Shown: positions 18,101 to 26,494, numbered from the stretch's first letter. The stretch: 47,919 bases of DNA from CAZLBV01 sp964557845 (GCA_964557845.1 CAZLBV010000243.1:1-47919); one strand, 5' to 3'. Numbers and translations are program-made. The notes: generated from the letters alone by a model not told the origin.

Positions 18101-18694
18101 TTAGATTCTGGCTCGAGCAATATATAGATCCTGCCCATTTTGAATTTTCACATCGTGAAATCCGGCTGAAAAGATCATCTCTTCTATCTCCTTATCTTCG
18201 GGCAGAAAATCCCGGCAGACAGGCCCTTTGATCCGGGAATGATAGAGATTCAGATCTTCCCGGCTCATGGTATGTGCAATGTACAACCAGCCGCCCGGCT
18301 TAAGCAGGCGGTAAAATTCTCGAACGGCTGCAGGCTTATCAGACATATGGGGGAAAAGAGCAAAACAGATGATCACATCAAAAATTGCCCGCCGGAAGGG
18401 AAGTTTTTCCGCATTTGATTGGATGATAAAAGGATTTTTCCGGTTGTGTCTTTTTTGCGCTATTTTCAGCATCTCAAAGGAAAAATCCAGGGCAGCGATC
18501 CTCCCTTGAGGACCTATCAATTGTCTGATCATAGGAATCAGCCGCCCGGTCCCGGTCCCGGGATCGAGAACCCATGCCTTTTTCTTTATTTTAAGATGGG
18601 AAAAAAGATTTTTCACTTTCTGTATTTCGCTGTCGATCCGGTGCTCTTTTTCCCATTGAGCAGCAAGATTATCGAAAAAAGCTTTTTTATTCAT
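18101..18694 (-). CDS. Class I SAM-dependent methyltransferase (Methyltransf_11 type)
   Basis: The 197-residue protein shows the Rossmann methyltransferase motifs in order: motif I VLDPGTGTGRL at about 41-51, an acidic loop in IAALDFSFEML, IQSNAEKLPF and FDVIICFALFPHM, then the LLKPGGWLYIAH strand typical of the UbiE/Methyltransf_11 group. The substrate cannot be read from sequence. It overlaps the S-component gene by 8 nt, which implies translational coupling and a role linked to the imported compound, perhaps modification of a cofactor or chelator. That link is inference. Confidence 0.85.
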   Translation of the reverse strand: MNKKAFFDNLAAQWEKEHRIDSEIQKVKNLFSHLKIKKKAWVLDPGTGTGRLIPMIRQLIGPQGRIAALDFSFEMLKIAQKRHNRKNPFIIQSNAEKLPFRRAIFDVIICFALFPHMSDKPAAVREFYRLLKPGGWLYIAHTMSREDLNLYHSRIKGPVCRDFLPEDKEIEEMIFSAGFHDVKIQNGQDLYIARARI

Positions 18695-19208
18695 ATATAA
18701 AAATTTTCTCCAGTCGAGAATTTAATTTTTTGATCAGCGGCGGAATTAAAATAATTATTAAGATAATACCGGGAATTCCCTTAACGAGTGAAGCTACACC
18801 CATTATATTTTTCGGTAGATCTAACCAATGTGAAACCACAAGCACAGCACCTAAAAGTACCAGACGGTCCACAAGTATCGTAGCTATCAACACCGGCCAA
18901 ACTGAGATCTTGTAACGTTGATAAAGTACTGCCGGCAATCCTGCCAGAAAAATGCCTTCCAGCATCATGATAAAGGCTATGGGAGGATAAAATGGCGGCA
19001 TTCCTGTGAGCAGGGCAGATGTCAGCGGGGACAGCATACCTACAGCCAGGGCTGCTGGTAAGGCCACAAAAAAACCTGAGATTATGATCGGGAAAAACAT
19101 CGGGAGAAACGCGCTGCCCAGTCCGACAGCATGAAAAAGAACCGGTAATGCTATAGCCAGGGCAAAAAACAATCCTCCCAGCAAGAGGTCTTTTCCAGCA
19201 GCTCTCAC
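18687..19208 (-). CDS. ECF transporter S-component (substrate-binding membrane protein)
   Basis: The 173-residue protein has about five to six membrane segments. FLPMFFPIIISGFFVALP, then SPLTSALLTGMPPFYPP, and MMLEGIFLAGLPAVLY match the ECF_trnsprt pattern, in which small integral proteins bind vitamins or their precursors. The substrate is not identifiable; coupling to a TonB receptor and a methyltransferase points to a scarce organic cofactor or metal chelate. It starts with a GTG that overlaps the receptor stop by 4 nt and ends overlapping the methyltransferase start by 8 nt. Confidence 0.82.
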   Translation of the reverse strand: MRAAGKDLLLGGLFFALAIALPVLFHAVGLGSAFLPMFFPIIISGFFVALPAALAVGMLSPLTSALLTGMPPFYPPIAFIMMLEGIFLAGLPAVLYQRYKISVWPVLIATILVDRLVLLGAVLVVSHWLDLPKNIMGVASLVKGIPGIILIIILIPPLIKKLNSRLEKIFIYE

Positions 19209-21061
19209 TTGTTAACTCTGATACCAAGATTAATCGCAGCCCCAGGCATAGGGTAAGCCCCGGCTTCAAAACCGGGAAGATCTACATAAATCTGATAGTC
19301 AGTATCCAATAGATTATTTAAATCACAAAACAACTCTATACCGGAAGTGATTTCATAAGCCAACCTCGAACTCAGCAGAAAATAATTGGGCATCCGCAAA
19401 CGGGAAAAATCGTCTGCAAAATAATCAGCTACATACTGGCTGTTCAAAGAAGCTGAAAATTGCTTTCTTTGATACCGTATAGACAGATCGAATTTATGGC
19501 CAGGACGGCCTCGAGTTTTTTCACCGGTATCCAAATAGGAATAAAAGACATGTCCGATTAAATTAGCATGGATGCGAGCGAAAAGTCCTACCTCTCCTCC
19601 ATAGAACCGGAACGAACCTGTATTTTGAAACTTAAAGGGTGGAATCCCATCAGGATTCGGGGCTAATTCAACTAGATTGGATCCCTGCATGCGGAAGACA
19701 GTTCCATTCAAACTCAAATTTTCATTTATGTCCTGCTCAAATCCGATCTCATAATTCCATACCCTTTCAGGCTGCAGGTCTGGATTAGAGGGCGGGTACA
19801 TGTAGAGATCATTAAGTTGTGGGGAACGGAATCCTTTATTAACGGCCCCTCGCAAGATCGTCTTCGGCCCGGCCTGAAACACGATCCCTCCATGAGGAGA
19901 AGTCTCAAAACCATAGATAGAATCCCTATGAATCCGGAATCCAGCCGATAAGATCCACTTCTGTTTAAACACCAGTTGATCCTGAAAAAAGATCGCCGCT
20001 TCACTCTTATCCCATTCTCCTTTGGGCTGACTATATAAGCGTCCATATAATTTTCTAAAATCTGCTCCTAAAGTCAGTTCATTATTCCTGAATCCTCTGG
20101 TGGTGAAGCGGAGGATCCCTCCATTAATATCATCTTTGGAATCCCATCCGTCTGAGAAATTGTGGCGTCCAAAATTCCGGTAGAACTTTAACTGATAATC
20201 AAAGGTCTCGCCTCTCCCTTGAATAGTTAAGTCCAGGGCGCCTCTTTTATATTTATTCCAGAAATTATACAGAGGGTACTCCAGGGTTCCGGCCTCATGT
20301 TTCGTACCGTTAAAATACTTCCCCTGAAAACTGAGATTAAACAAATCATGAGCCTCGTATTTTACCTTACCGGTAAAGGTATTGCCGGAATATTGAGAAT
20401 TTTCCCTGTGTCCATCACTGCTTCTTCTATCTAACGTGAATAAATAACGGAATTTATTCTGCTTCCCTCCATGGGACAAATTGACCTGGGCTGTATCAAA
20501 ACTCCCATAGGAAACATCTAAGTCAGTTTCATACTTTTTCTCCGGGAGTCTTGTCAAAATATTGATAACACCGCCCAAGGCCTCTGAACCATAGAGCACA
20601 GAAGCAGGACCTCTGACGACCTCGATTCTTTCCACATTATCCAAGGGAAAGGAATGGCTGATGATGCAGCCGAAAAGACTCATCTTTTCCGGCCGTCCAT
20701 CCACCAAGACCGCGATTTTTCTTCCCCTCTCTCCCAATCCTCGAATAGTGACATCCGCACGTCCGAAGTCGCCCGTCCGGTTAACAAATAATCCTGGGAA
20801 GTAGTTAAGCAGATTCAGAGCGTTACTGGCTGATAATGCCTTAAAATCAGATCGGTCGACAACACTGACAGATGCAGATAGATCTTTAACCGCTTTTCTG
20901 GTCATGGTAGCTGTGACCACGATCTCTTTATGGGGATGAAGGGGGTCTTTTTGTTTTTTCTCTTTTTCCTTCTCCTCCTCTTTTAATTGCTGGGCTTCTG
21001 CAAAAACAAAAAGTGCCGCTAAGATCACCAAGCAGATTAAAAATTTCTTAAGTATACTCAT
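19205..21061 (-). CDS. TonB-dependent outer-membrane receptor, BtuB/Cir-like
   Basis: The 618-residue product has a signal peptide ending near AEA at residue 23, a charged Lys/Glu-rich stretch, then a TonB plug: EIVVTATMTRKAVKDLSASV, the IRGLGERGRKIAVLVDG segment and VERIEVVRGPASVLYGSEALGGVINI. The rest is a 22-strand-type barrel with FRSPQLNDLYMYPPSNPDLQPERVWNYEIG, a common landmark of siderophore/cobalamin receptors. The size equals BtuB-class receptors. It heads the operon receptor, S-component, methyltransferase, T-component, so it should feed a substrate across the outer membrane to the ECF system. A palindrome at 21123-21157 probably controls it. Confidence 0.92.
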   Translation of the reverse strand: MSILKKFLICLVILAALFVFAEAQQLKEEEKEKEKKQKDPLHPHKEIVVTATMTRKAVKDLSASVSVVDRSDFKALSASNALNLLNYFPGLFVNRTGDFGRADVTIRGLGERGRKIAVLVDGRPEKMSLFGCIISHSFPLDNVERIEVVRGPASVLYGSEALGGVINILTRLPEKKYETDLDVSYGSFDTAQVNLSHGGKQNKFRYLFTLDRRSSDGHRENSQYSGNTFTGKVKYEAHDLFNLSFQGKYFNGTKHEAGTLEYPLYNFWNKYKRGALDLTIQGRGETFDYQLKFYRNFGRHNFSDGWDSKDDINGGILRFTTRGFRNNELTLGADFRKLYGRLYSQPKGEWDKSEAAIFFQDQLVFKQKWILSAGFRIHRDSIYGFETSPHGGIVFQAGPKTILRGAVNKGFRSPQLNDLYMYPPSNPDLQPERVWNYEIGFEQDINENLSLNGTVFRMQGSNLVELAPNPDGIPPFKFQNTGSFRFYGGEVGLFARIHANLIGHVFYSYLDTGEKTRGRPGHKFDLSIRYQRKQFSASLNSQYVADYFADDFSRLRMPNYFLLSSRLAYEITSGIELFCDLNNLLDTDYQIYVDLPGFEAGAYPMPGAAINLGIRVNK

Positions 21062-21122
21062 TTTTCACCCTCTCATTAATGAGGTTATTTACCGGATGGA
21101 TTAGACAAAAATTATCCTGATC

Positions 21123-21157
21123 ATTGGTGTTACGAATTCTTATATAGTAGCACCAAT
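21123..21157. promoter_or_regulatory. Interrupted palindrome at the TonB-receptor promoter
   Basis: Arms ATTGGTGTTAC (21123-21133) and GTAGCACCAAT (21147-21157) are inverted repeats with one mismatch over 11 bp, separated by 13 nt. A minus-strand TTGACT lies next to it at 21166-21171, and TATATA at 21141-21146 falls inside the spacer (19-nt gap). The arrangement suits an operator overlapping the -10 region. It could also form an RNA hairpin near the 5' end of the message. The space to the receptor ATG (about 60-70 nt) is too small for a cobalamin riboswitch. Confidence 0.5.
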
Positions 21158-21223
21158 CACTAATAAGTCAATGATTTATTTGCCTCCTTATTTTTCTATT
21201 CCCTTGCTTAGGTGAGTTTCAGA

Positions 21224-23020
21224 TCAAATCACTCTTCTCAAGCGCAGCTCACAGTAAACCACCGGAAAAGCCAGATCGAAATTATTCAAGACTTCGGGAT
21301 GGATCTCACCCAGGACAGCCCAGAGCTCGCTGGTGTTTCCGGTTACTTTTGCTGACCGGCCCTCACAAAATGAAGGGTGGTCAAGAGGAGCATATTCACA
21401 CTTGATCCCTAATTCGCGAAGAATGGAATCTAAAATGCCGCGGGCCTCGGAATAACCGGTATCTGCACCAATGATACCGAAAGCCAGATGACGGTACTCG
21501 TTGACACCTGTTTCCATTTCAGGGTTTATGAGGATAATATTTCCCAACTCAAAAATTTTTTGAGGGAAAGCTTTACGCCGGTTTTTCTGGAAAGTCTCCA
21601 TGATCCCGGTCATCATATGAGAACGGGCAATTTTCTGTTCGAGAGTTTTAGGATTCTCAACAACGACATGTTCATCCTCGGGTTCCAATCTAAATTTATT
21701 AAAATGTCTCTCGATAGATTGTAAAAGCAAACTCATGATCTCCGTAAAGCCTAATCCGGTCATTATTTCCCGAGCTGTTTGACTTATAACCTCTTCCGGC
21801 CTAGGCTCTCCTACGGTTAAAGAGGGAACCATTTCAAGTGGAATCCGAGAAAAACCATACCCGATCGCCAGATCTTCAAAAATATCCACTTCATGCCGGA
21901 TATCTGTTCTAAAAACCGGATAAACCACTTCGTACACTCTATCCTGCTTAGGGGAAACATTTAAACGCATTTTACGCAGATATTGCATGAATTCTTCGGG
22001 TGTGAATTCCAGCCCCAACCATCGCTTGGCCTCCAGATAATGGATATCGATCCGACCCGGTTTTAAATCCGGCGTCCAAGAGGGTCCATCAGGATAGTTC
22101 ATCTGGACCGCTGCCGCCTTACCGCCCAGCTCGATGAGAGCGCTGACCAGTGTATTTAAGGAGTCATCTACAGCATCCTGAGTGATCCCGGTCACATCTA
22201 TGAATAAATTAGAAGAACCGATCTTTAATTTGGTTTCTTCACTATTTATAATGGGGGGCATGGACAAGACTTGGCCATTGGCATCCAGTAGAATAGGATA
22301 TCCTTTATATTTTTCCATCAGATGCGCATAAGCTTTTCCTTTAGGATGCTCCTCGAGTATTTGGCGAAGAGTCATCCGGACACCAGGCATTCCCAGAGGG
22401 CAGAACTCAAAATTATCGGGATCAAAAGGAGCATATTTTATAGGAGAAACAATGGTATCAAGATCATAAACACCGATGGAAGAGAGTTTCCGGTCCCTGC
22501 CTATTCCCCAATGAAGATTCTCCTGAAGCCGCATGATCTCCCTTAAACTGTTATGATCGATCGGCGGCATGGTAACCACTGCGGCAGCAATATAGGGACG
22601 GTAGGTATCTTTTTCAAACATCCGTGGATCCACATCGACAACCACATCCCCTTTGCTGACCTCAAATTCTGAAAGCCCTTGTTCAATACCGAGATATCCT
22701 TTTAGCGCTCGGGATAAACCGCCGGCATCAAACAGATCGGGCCGGTCAGCCAGAAGGTCGAGCCGGATCACTGGATCAGTGGCAAATTTTTCAAAAGGCA
22801 CTTCACTTTCATATCCGCAAAAATCACATCTTTTAGGCGGATCCTCATGAGCCAACTTATCATTAGGAGTTTGACAGGCAGGACATTTATATAAGGCCAG
22901 GACAGCAGTATCTTCCACATCACATCCCAACTGCTCCAGTGCCTCCACCAGAACATCCATCTCATAGCGTTTTCCCAGAAGGGAATTTATTCTATTTACA
23001 CTTATCGCAACTACCGGCAC
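21224..23020 (-). CDS. pheT: Phenylalanyl-tRNA synthetase beta subunit, archaeal/spirochaete type with zinc-ribbon insert
   Basis: At 598 residues it has the compact archaeal/eukaryotic-type beta-subunit layout, lacking the EMAP-like and anticodon-binding domains of the roughly 800-residue bacterial form. Recognisable parts are the B3/B4 editing region around 85-270 (RLDLLADRPDLFDAGGLSRAL, YAPFDPDNFEFCPLG), B5 near 325-400 and a catalytic-like domain at the end (ELGNIILINPE, RHLAFGIIG). An insert at about 43-78 carries CPAC (Cys46, Cys49) and CDFC (Cys65, Cys68), a zinc-ribbon pattern. It starts with GTG behind AGAGAGG and overlaps pheS by 10 nt. With PheS it charges tRNA-Phe in the cytosol. 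Confidence 0.95.
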   Translation of the reverse strand: MPVVAISVNRINSLLGKRYEMDVLVEALEQLGCDVEDTAVLALYKCPACQTPNDKLAHEDPPKRCDFCGYESEVPFEKFATDPVIRLDLLADRPDLFDAGGLSRALKGYLGIEQGLSEFEVSKGDVVVDVDPRMFEKDTYRPYIAAAVVTMPPIDHNSLREIMRLQENLHWGIGRDRKLSSIGVYDLDTIVSPIKYAPFDPDNFEFCPLGMPGVRMTLRQILEEHPKGKAYAHLMEKYKGYPILLDANGQVLSMPPIINSEETKLKIGSSNLFIDVTGITQDAVDDSLNTLVSALIELGGKAAAVQMNYPDGPSWTPDLKPGRIDIHYLEAKRWLGLEFTPEEFMQYLRKMRLNVSPKQDRVYEVVYPVFRTDIRHEVDIFEDLAIGYGFSRIPLEMVPSLTVGEPRPEEVISQTAREIMTGLGFTEIMSLLLQSIERHFNKFRLEPEDEHVVVENPKTLEQKIARSHMMTGIMETFQKNRRKAFPQKIFELGNIILINPEMETGVNEYRHLAFGIIGADTGYSEARGILDSILRELGIKCEYAPLDHPSFCEGRSAKVTGNTSELWAVLGEIHPEVLNNFDLAFPVVYCELRLRRVI

Positions 23021-24546
23021 AACGGCACCTCTCTGATCTTATCCAGATCACTCCAGAAAAGCTCCCGAATGTCATTTATCCCATAGCGGATCATGGCTAA
23101 ACGGTCAAGCCCCAATCCCCAAGCCAATACCGGCACACTACAGCCGAAAGGCAGAGTAACTTCAGGGCGGAAAACCCCTGACCCACCCAATTCTATCCAC
23201 TTTTTTTTGGATTCCATATACACAATCACATCGGCGCTGGGCTCTGTATAAGGATAAAAGGACGGTTTGAATTTTATCTTTTCAAATCCCATTTTCCGGT
23301 AAAATTCCTTGAGTGTTCCCAAGAGAGTCGCCAGACTGGCATGTTCATCAATTATCATACCGTCAACCTGAAAAAACTCAGGGAGATGTTTAAAGCTGAT
23401 GGCCTCATTCCGGAATACTTTTCCCACACAAAAAACCTTTCGGGGAGGTTTAGGGTTCCCTGCCAGGGCTCTGATCGTGGAGGCAGTGGTATGGGTACGA
23501 AGGACCACTTGCCGGGCGCGTTTTTTATCCCAGTTATAGCCCCATCCGGTGGATCCGGTCTCCCATCCGTTTTCATGTGTTTTTCTTACCCTATCAACCA
23601 GATCATCATCCGGAAGGCGGGCTGTTTTCGGCCGGGTTAAATAAAAAGTATCCTGCATATCCCGGGCCGGGTGGTCCTGGGGCTGGAACAGTGCATCAAA
23701 ATCCCAAAAAGCCGATTCAACCATGGGAGATACGATCTCAGTAAATCCGATCTCTAAAAAGGCCCGCCGGGTCTCCTGAATGATCTTCTGAACCGGATGG
23801 ATCTTGGCCGGAAAGATCCTTTCCGCTTCAAGCGTGATGTCATACCGGCGCAGCCGGATATTTTTCCAGTCACCACTGGTTATATCCTCAGACGTCAGGA
23901 CATTCCGTTCTTTTATGACGGCGACTCCTTCGGTCAAGATCCTTCTGCCATGTTCATTGATCCGGGCTGAGCGGATGGTTCTCTGCTTGATCTTGGCGGC
24001 ATTCGGCCGGCCTGATAAAAATTTCTTTACCTGTTCTTGATCGATTTTAAGCTGCATTAACTCATCCAAGAAAACCGATCCGGATCTAAGAGCCATGTCC
24101 AGGACTTTCTCATCATCACTGGGTGTATCTTGAGCTTTCCGGCCTTTTTCGGTGATAACAAGATCTCCTTTATCTTTCTCGACCCATCCCCGCATGGTTC
24201 CCCACTTTATGACCTCATTCATGGGAATCTTCTGTTGTTTAGCCGTTTCAGCCAAATTCCTTAAAGGAATCCGTTCCTTTGCTGCCAAGAATTTCAATAC
24301 CCGGCGTTCGGGAAAACCCTGTGATACAATCTGTTCGGCCTCTTCAGCCGGAATAAGCTCTTCGCGCACCTGCTCCTCGATATCAACCCATCCCTGGTCC
24401 TGCCCATACTGCAGTGTAGCAGAAACGATTGGATGATCAAACCCGGTTTTATTAACAATTTGCTGTTCGGTCAGGCCTGTTTCTGAATCAAACAGGGTTT
24501 GGAAGACCTTCCATTGAACTTCACTTAGTGTTTTTTTCATAACCAT
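23011..24546 (-). CDS. pheS: Phenylalanyl-tRNA synthetase alpha subunit, archaeal/eukaryotic type
   Basis: The 511-residue protein is much longer than bacterial PheS (about 330-350) because it has N-terminal winged-helix domains (about 1-170: LTEQQIVNKTGFDHPIVSATL, VITEKGRKAQ) as in archaeal and eukaryotic alpha subunits. The class II catalytic core follows, with HPVQKIIQETRRAFLEIGF, RTHTTASTIRALAGN, the FYPYTEPSADVIVY segment and motif 3 GCSVPVLAWGLGLDRLAMI. Both ATG 24546 and ATG 24540 are possible and neither has a strong ribosome site. It lies behind a strong promoter followed at once by a terminator-like hairpin, so expression is probably controlled in the leader. Confidence 0.95.
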   Translation of the reverse strand: MVMKKTLSEVQWKVFQTLFDSETGLTEQQIVNKTGFDHPIVSATLQYGQDQGWVDIEEQVREELIPAEEAEQIVSQGFPERRVLKFLAAKERIPLRNLAETAKQQKIPMNEVIKWGTMRGWVEKDKGDLVITEKGRKAQDTPSDDEKVLDMALRSGSVFLDELMQLKIDQEQVKKFLSGRPNAAKIKQRTIRSARINEHGRRILTEGVAVIKERNVLTSEDITSGDWKNIRLRRYDITLEAERIFPAKIHPVQKIIQETRRAFLEIGFTEIVSPMVESAFWDFDALFQPQDHPARDMQDTFYLTRPKTARLPDDDLVDRVRKTHENGWETGSTGWGYNWDKKRARQVVLRTHTTASTIRALAGNPKPPRKVFCVGKVFRNEAISFKHLPEFFQVDGMIIDEHASLATLLGTLKEFYRKMGFEKIKFKPSFYPYTEPSADVIVYMESKKKWIELGGSGVFRPEVTLPFGCSVPVLAWGLGLDRLAMIRYGINDIRELFWSDLDKIREVPLCR

Positions 24547-24581
24547 ATCTAGCTAAACAGACATTAAGTAATCTGCATTGA

Positions 24582-24617
24582 TAAAAAAATAAATTCAAGG
24601 AGTTTTTCCCCTTGAAT
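24582..24617 (-). terminator. Terminator-like hairpin at the 5' end of the pheST message
   Basis: On the minus strand ATTCAAGGGG and CTCCTTGAAT form a 10-bp stem (one G-U) with an AAAAA loop, followed by TTTATTTTTTT. The stem begins only about four bases after the predicted start point of the promoter at 24628-24656 and ends about 36 nt before the pheS ATG. It may attenuate pheST, protect the message end, or stop readthrough from the amidase gene. Confidence 0.75.
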
Positions 24618-24627
24618 GTTTCGCACA

Positions 24628-24656
24628 ATCATAGTTTTTTCCCTGTTAAATGTCAA
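24628..24656 (-). promoter_or_regulatory. Strong sigma-70 promoter for pheST
   Basis: Minus-strand TTGACA (24656-24651), a 17-nt spacer and TATGAT (24633-24628) make a perfect -35, optimal spacing and a five-of-six -10. The start point is predicted near 24621. Confidence 0.8.
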
Positions 24657-24667
24657 GAATATGTAGA

Positions 24668-24752
24668 TCTGGTGACATCAACCTTAATCATCTTTTTTAT
24701 TATCATCATTTCTCAGGAATTAAGTATCTCGATTAAGGTTGATGTCGCCAGA
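24668..24752. repeat. Long inverted repeat overlapping the amidase stop codon
   Basis: Arms at 24668-24689 and 24731-24752 are complementary over 22 positions with a single T/C difference that becomes a wobble pair in plus-strand RNA. The loop is 41 nt. The right arm encodes the last amidase residues and its stop. There is no U-tract after the stem on the minus strand, so it is not a standard intrinsic terminator. Confidence 0.7.
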
Positions 24753-26343
24753 AATTTTCCGGCGGCCGGCGGTGCCTGGTAACCTGCTCATAGGCATAGG
24801 CGATCTCGATCAGATAGGGCTCTCCAAACAGTTTTCCTACGATCTGAAGTCCGGCCGGAAGATTACCGTGAGTAAAACCCATGGGAACCGTAAAACCCGG
24901 AAGCCCGGTATGAGGAGGTATGAGCTGACTGTTATCTCCTGCCGGACTCTTCATATCGCCGATCTTACGAGGCGGATTACTCCAGGTTGGAAAGATAAAA
25001 GCATCTATATTCGCCTCAGCCATGGCCTTAAGGACCGCTTCACGAAAAAAAACATTGCGCGGTTCATTGTAAAGATCCTTGCATTCCGGCTCCGCTTGGA
25101 GCGGTTTTTCCAGGGCCTGGTGCAGCCTCTTCTCAATATAAGGAGAATAGAGCCCCGATTCCACAATTTCCTTTAGATTCTGGTAAGGAGCATTTTCTCT
25201 TAAAGTGGCCAGATAGTCATTTACATCATGGCGGAACGTGTCACACCAGATGTCTTTTGTCATTTCTTCAAAACCTGGAATGACAAAGGGATCGACAATT
25301 TCCGCGCCACTTTTTTTAATGTCCTCAATAGCTTTCTCAAAAAGTTGGACGATCTCTGAATCGGCTGTCGGTGTTTCCGTATATTTCCGGAAAACACCGA
25401 TCCTTTTTCCTTGCAGCCCATTCTTTTTCAGAAATGATGTGTAATCCTCAGGCTTCCTATCCAGGCATAAGGATGTGATCGGATCAGCAGGATCATAGCC
25501 GGCGATCACATCAAGGATCCGCACAGCATCTTCTACCGTCCTGGCCATGGGGCCACCGATATCATTCCGAAGATATAAAGGAATTATTCCATCCCGGCTG
25601 GTCAATCCCATGGTCGATCTGATTCCGACCAAACAGGTATGAGAGGAAGGTCCCCGGATGGAGTTTCCGGTATCAGTTCCCAATCCTGCGACACCCAGAT
25701 TGGCAGCCACAGCAGCTGCCGTACCTCCGCTCGATCCGGCCGGCACCCGCTCCAGATCATAGGGATTCCGGGTGGTTCCTGCAATGGAACTTTCGGTAAG
25801 ATAAGGACTAAAAGCCCACTCTGCCATATTTGACTTTGCCAAAATAATGGCTCCCGCTTCCCTTAATCTCCTCACCTGAAAAGCATCATCAGGTGGGACC
25901 AATCCTTTCAAGGCTAGGGATCCCCCAGAGGTTTGCATATCATAAGTGTCATAATTATCCTTGACAATAACCGGAATTCCATGGAGCGGCTGCAGCTTTT
26001 TTGTTTTTTGATATTCTTCATCTAACTCATCCGCCCTGGTTAAGGCTTCCGGATTAACCGTAATAATTGAATTCAAACCAGTGGGCTGATCATATTCCTC
26101 TATCCGTTCCAGATAGATCTCGACTAATTCCCGGCAAGTTAACCGCCCCTTTTCTATCGCTTTGTGAATTTCCTTTATAGTGGTTTCTTTTACTGAGAAT
26201 TTAGATTCAATCTTTTTATCTTTCGTAGAAGCTTTTTCACCGCATCCTCCCAGAACAAAAACAAACGCTGCCATTCCAAAGAAACAAAAAAGAGCAGAAT
26301 ACTTCATTCCAATCATTTTATTTTTTCCCCTTGGTAATATCAT
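24733..26343 (-). CDS. Amidase-signature hydrolase, lipoprotein
   Basis: The protein carries a type II signal peptide with lipobox LGGC (Cys34), then an amidase-signature domain of about 480 residues. The Ser-cisSer-Lys triad is visible as Lys128 (IVKDN), Ser204 in PAGSSGGTAAA and nucleophile Ser228 in GTDTGNSIRGP; the 24-residue spacing of the serines equals that in FAAH. Members hydrolyse amide bonds of varied compounds; the substrate here is unknown, and its lipid anchor puts it outside the cytoplasm. Of several starts I chose ATG 26343, preceded by AGGAAGTGAG; ATG 26316 or 26307 are alternatives. The C-terminus lies in an inverted-repeat arm. Confidence 0.9.
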   Translation of the reverse strand: MILPRGKNKMIGMKYSALFCFFGMAAFVFVLGGCGEKASTKDKKIESKFSVKETTIKEIHKAIEKGRLTCRELVEIYLERIEEYDQPTGLNSIITVNPEALTRADELDEEYQKTKKLQPLHGIPVIVKDNYDTYDMQTSGGSLALKGLVPPDDAFQVRRLREAGAIILAKSNMAEWAFSPYLTESSIAGTTRNPYDLERVPAGSSGGTAAAVAANLGVAGLGTDTGNSIRGPSSHTCLVGIRSTMGLTSRDGIIPLYLRNDIGGPMARTVEDAVRILDVIAGYDPADPITSLCLDRKPEDYTSFLKKNGLQGKRIGVFRKYTETPTADSEIVQLFEKAIEDIKKSGAEIVDPFVIPGFEEMTKDIWCDTFRHDVNDYLATLRENAPYQNLKEIVESGLYSPYIEKRLHQALEKPLQAEPECKDLYNEPRNVFFREAVLKAMAEANIDAFIFPTWSNPPRKIGDMKSPAGDNSQLIPPHTGLPGFTVPMGFTHGNLPAGLQIVGKLFGEPYLIEIAYAYEQVTRHRRPPENFWRHQP

Positions 26344-26461
26344 TTTCTCACTTCCTGTTGATTGTATCATTATTGAGTTCGAATAAAAAGAAAACCAACA
26401 TTCCTGATCAAAGTGGATTCTGGTAGATCAAAATAGAAAAAACCTTCCCGCAGCACACAGG

Positions 26462-26494
26462 CATGGTTCCTCGATTGAAACTCAAAAAACCATG
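26462..26494. repeat. Short inverted repeat in the intergenic region
   Basis: CATGGTT (26462-26468) and AACCATG (26488-26494) are perfect 7-bp arms 19 nt apart, followed by a T-rich stretch. It lies between divergent amidase and barrel genes; the role is unclear. Confidence 0.3.

Noticed and set aside
21062..21223. Cobalamin riboswitch before the TonB receptor
   Set aside because: The likely leader is only about 60-70 nt, too short, and no B12-box-like sequence was seen.
24547..24630. T-box or pheM-like leader peptide controlling pheST
   Set aside because: The leader is about 75 nt, with the hairpin starting within a few bases of the predicted start. No short Phe-rich ORF and no T-box sequence is present.
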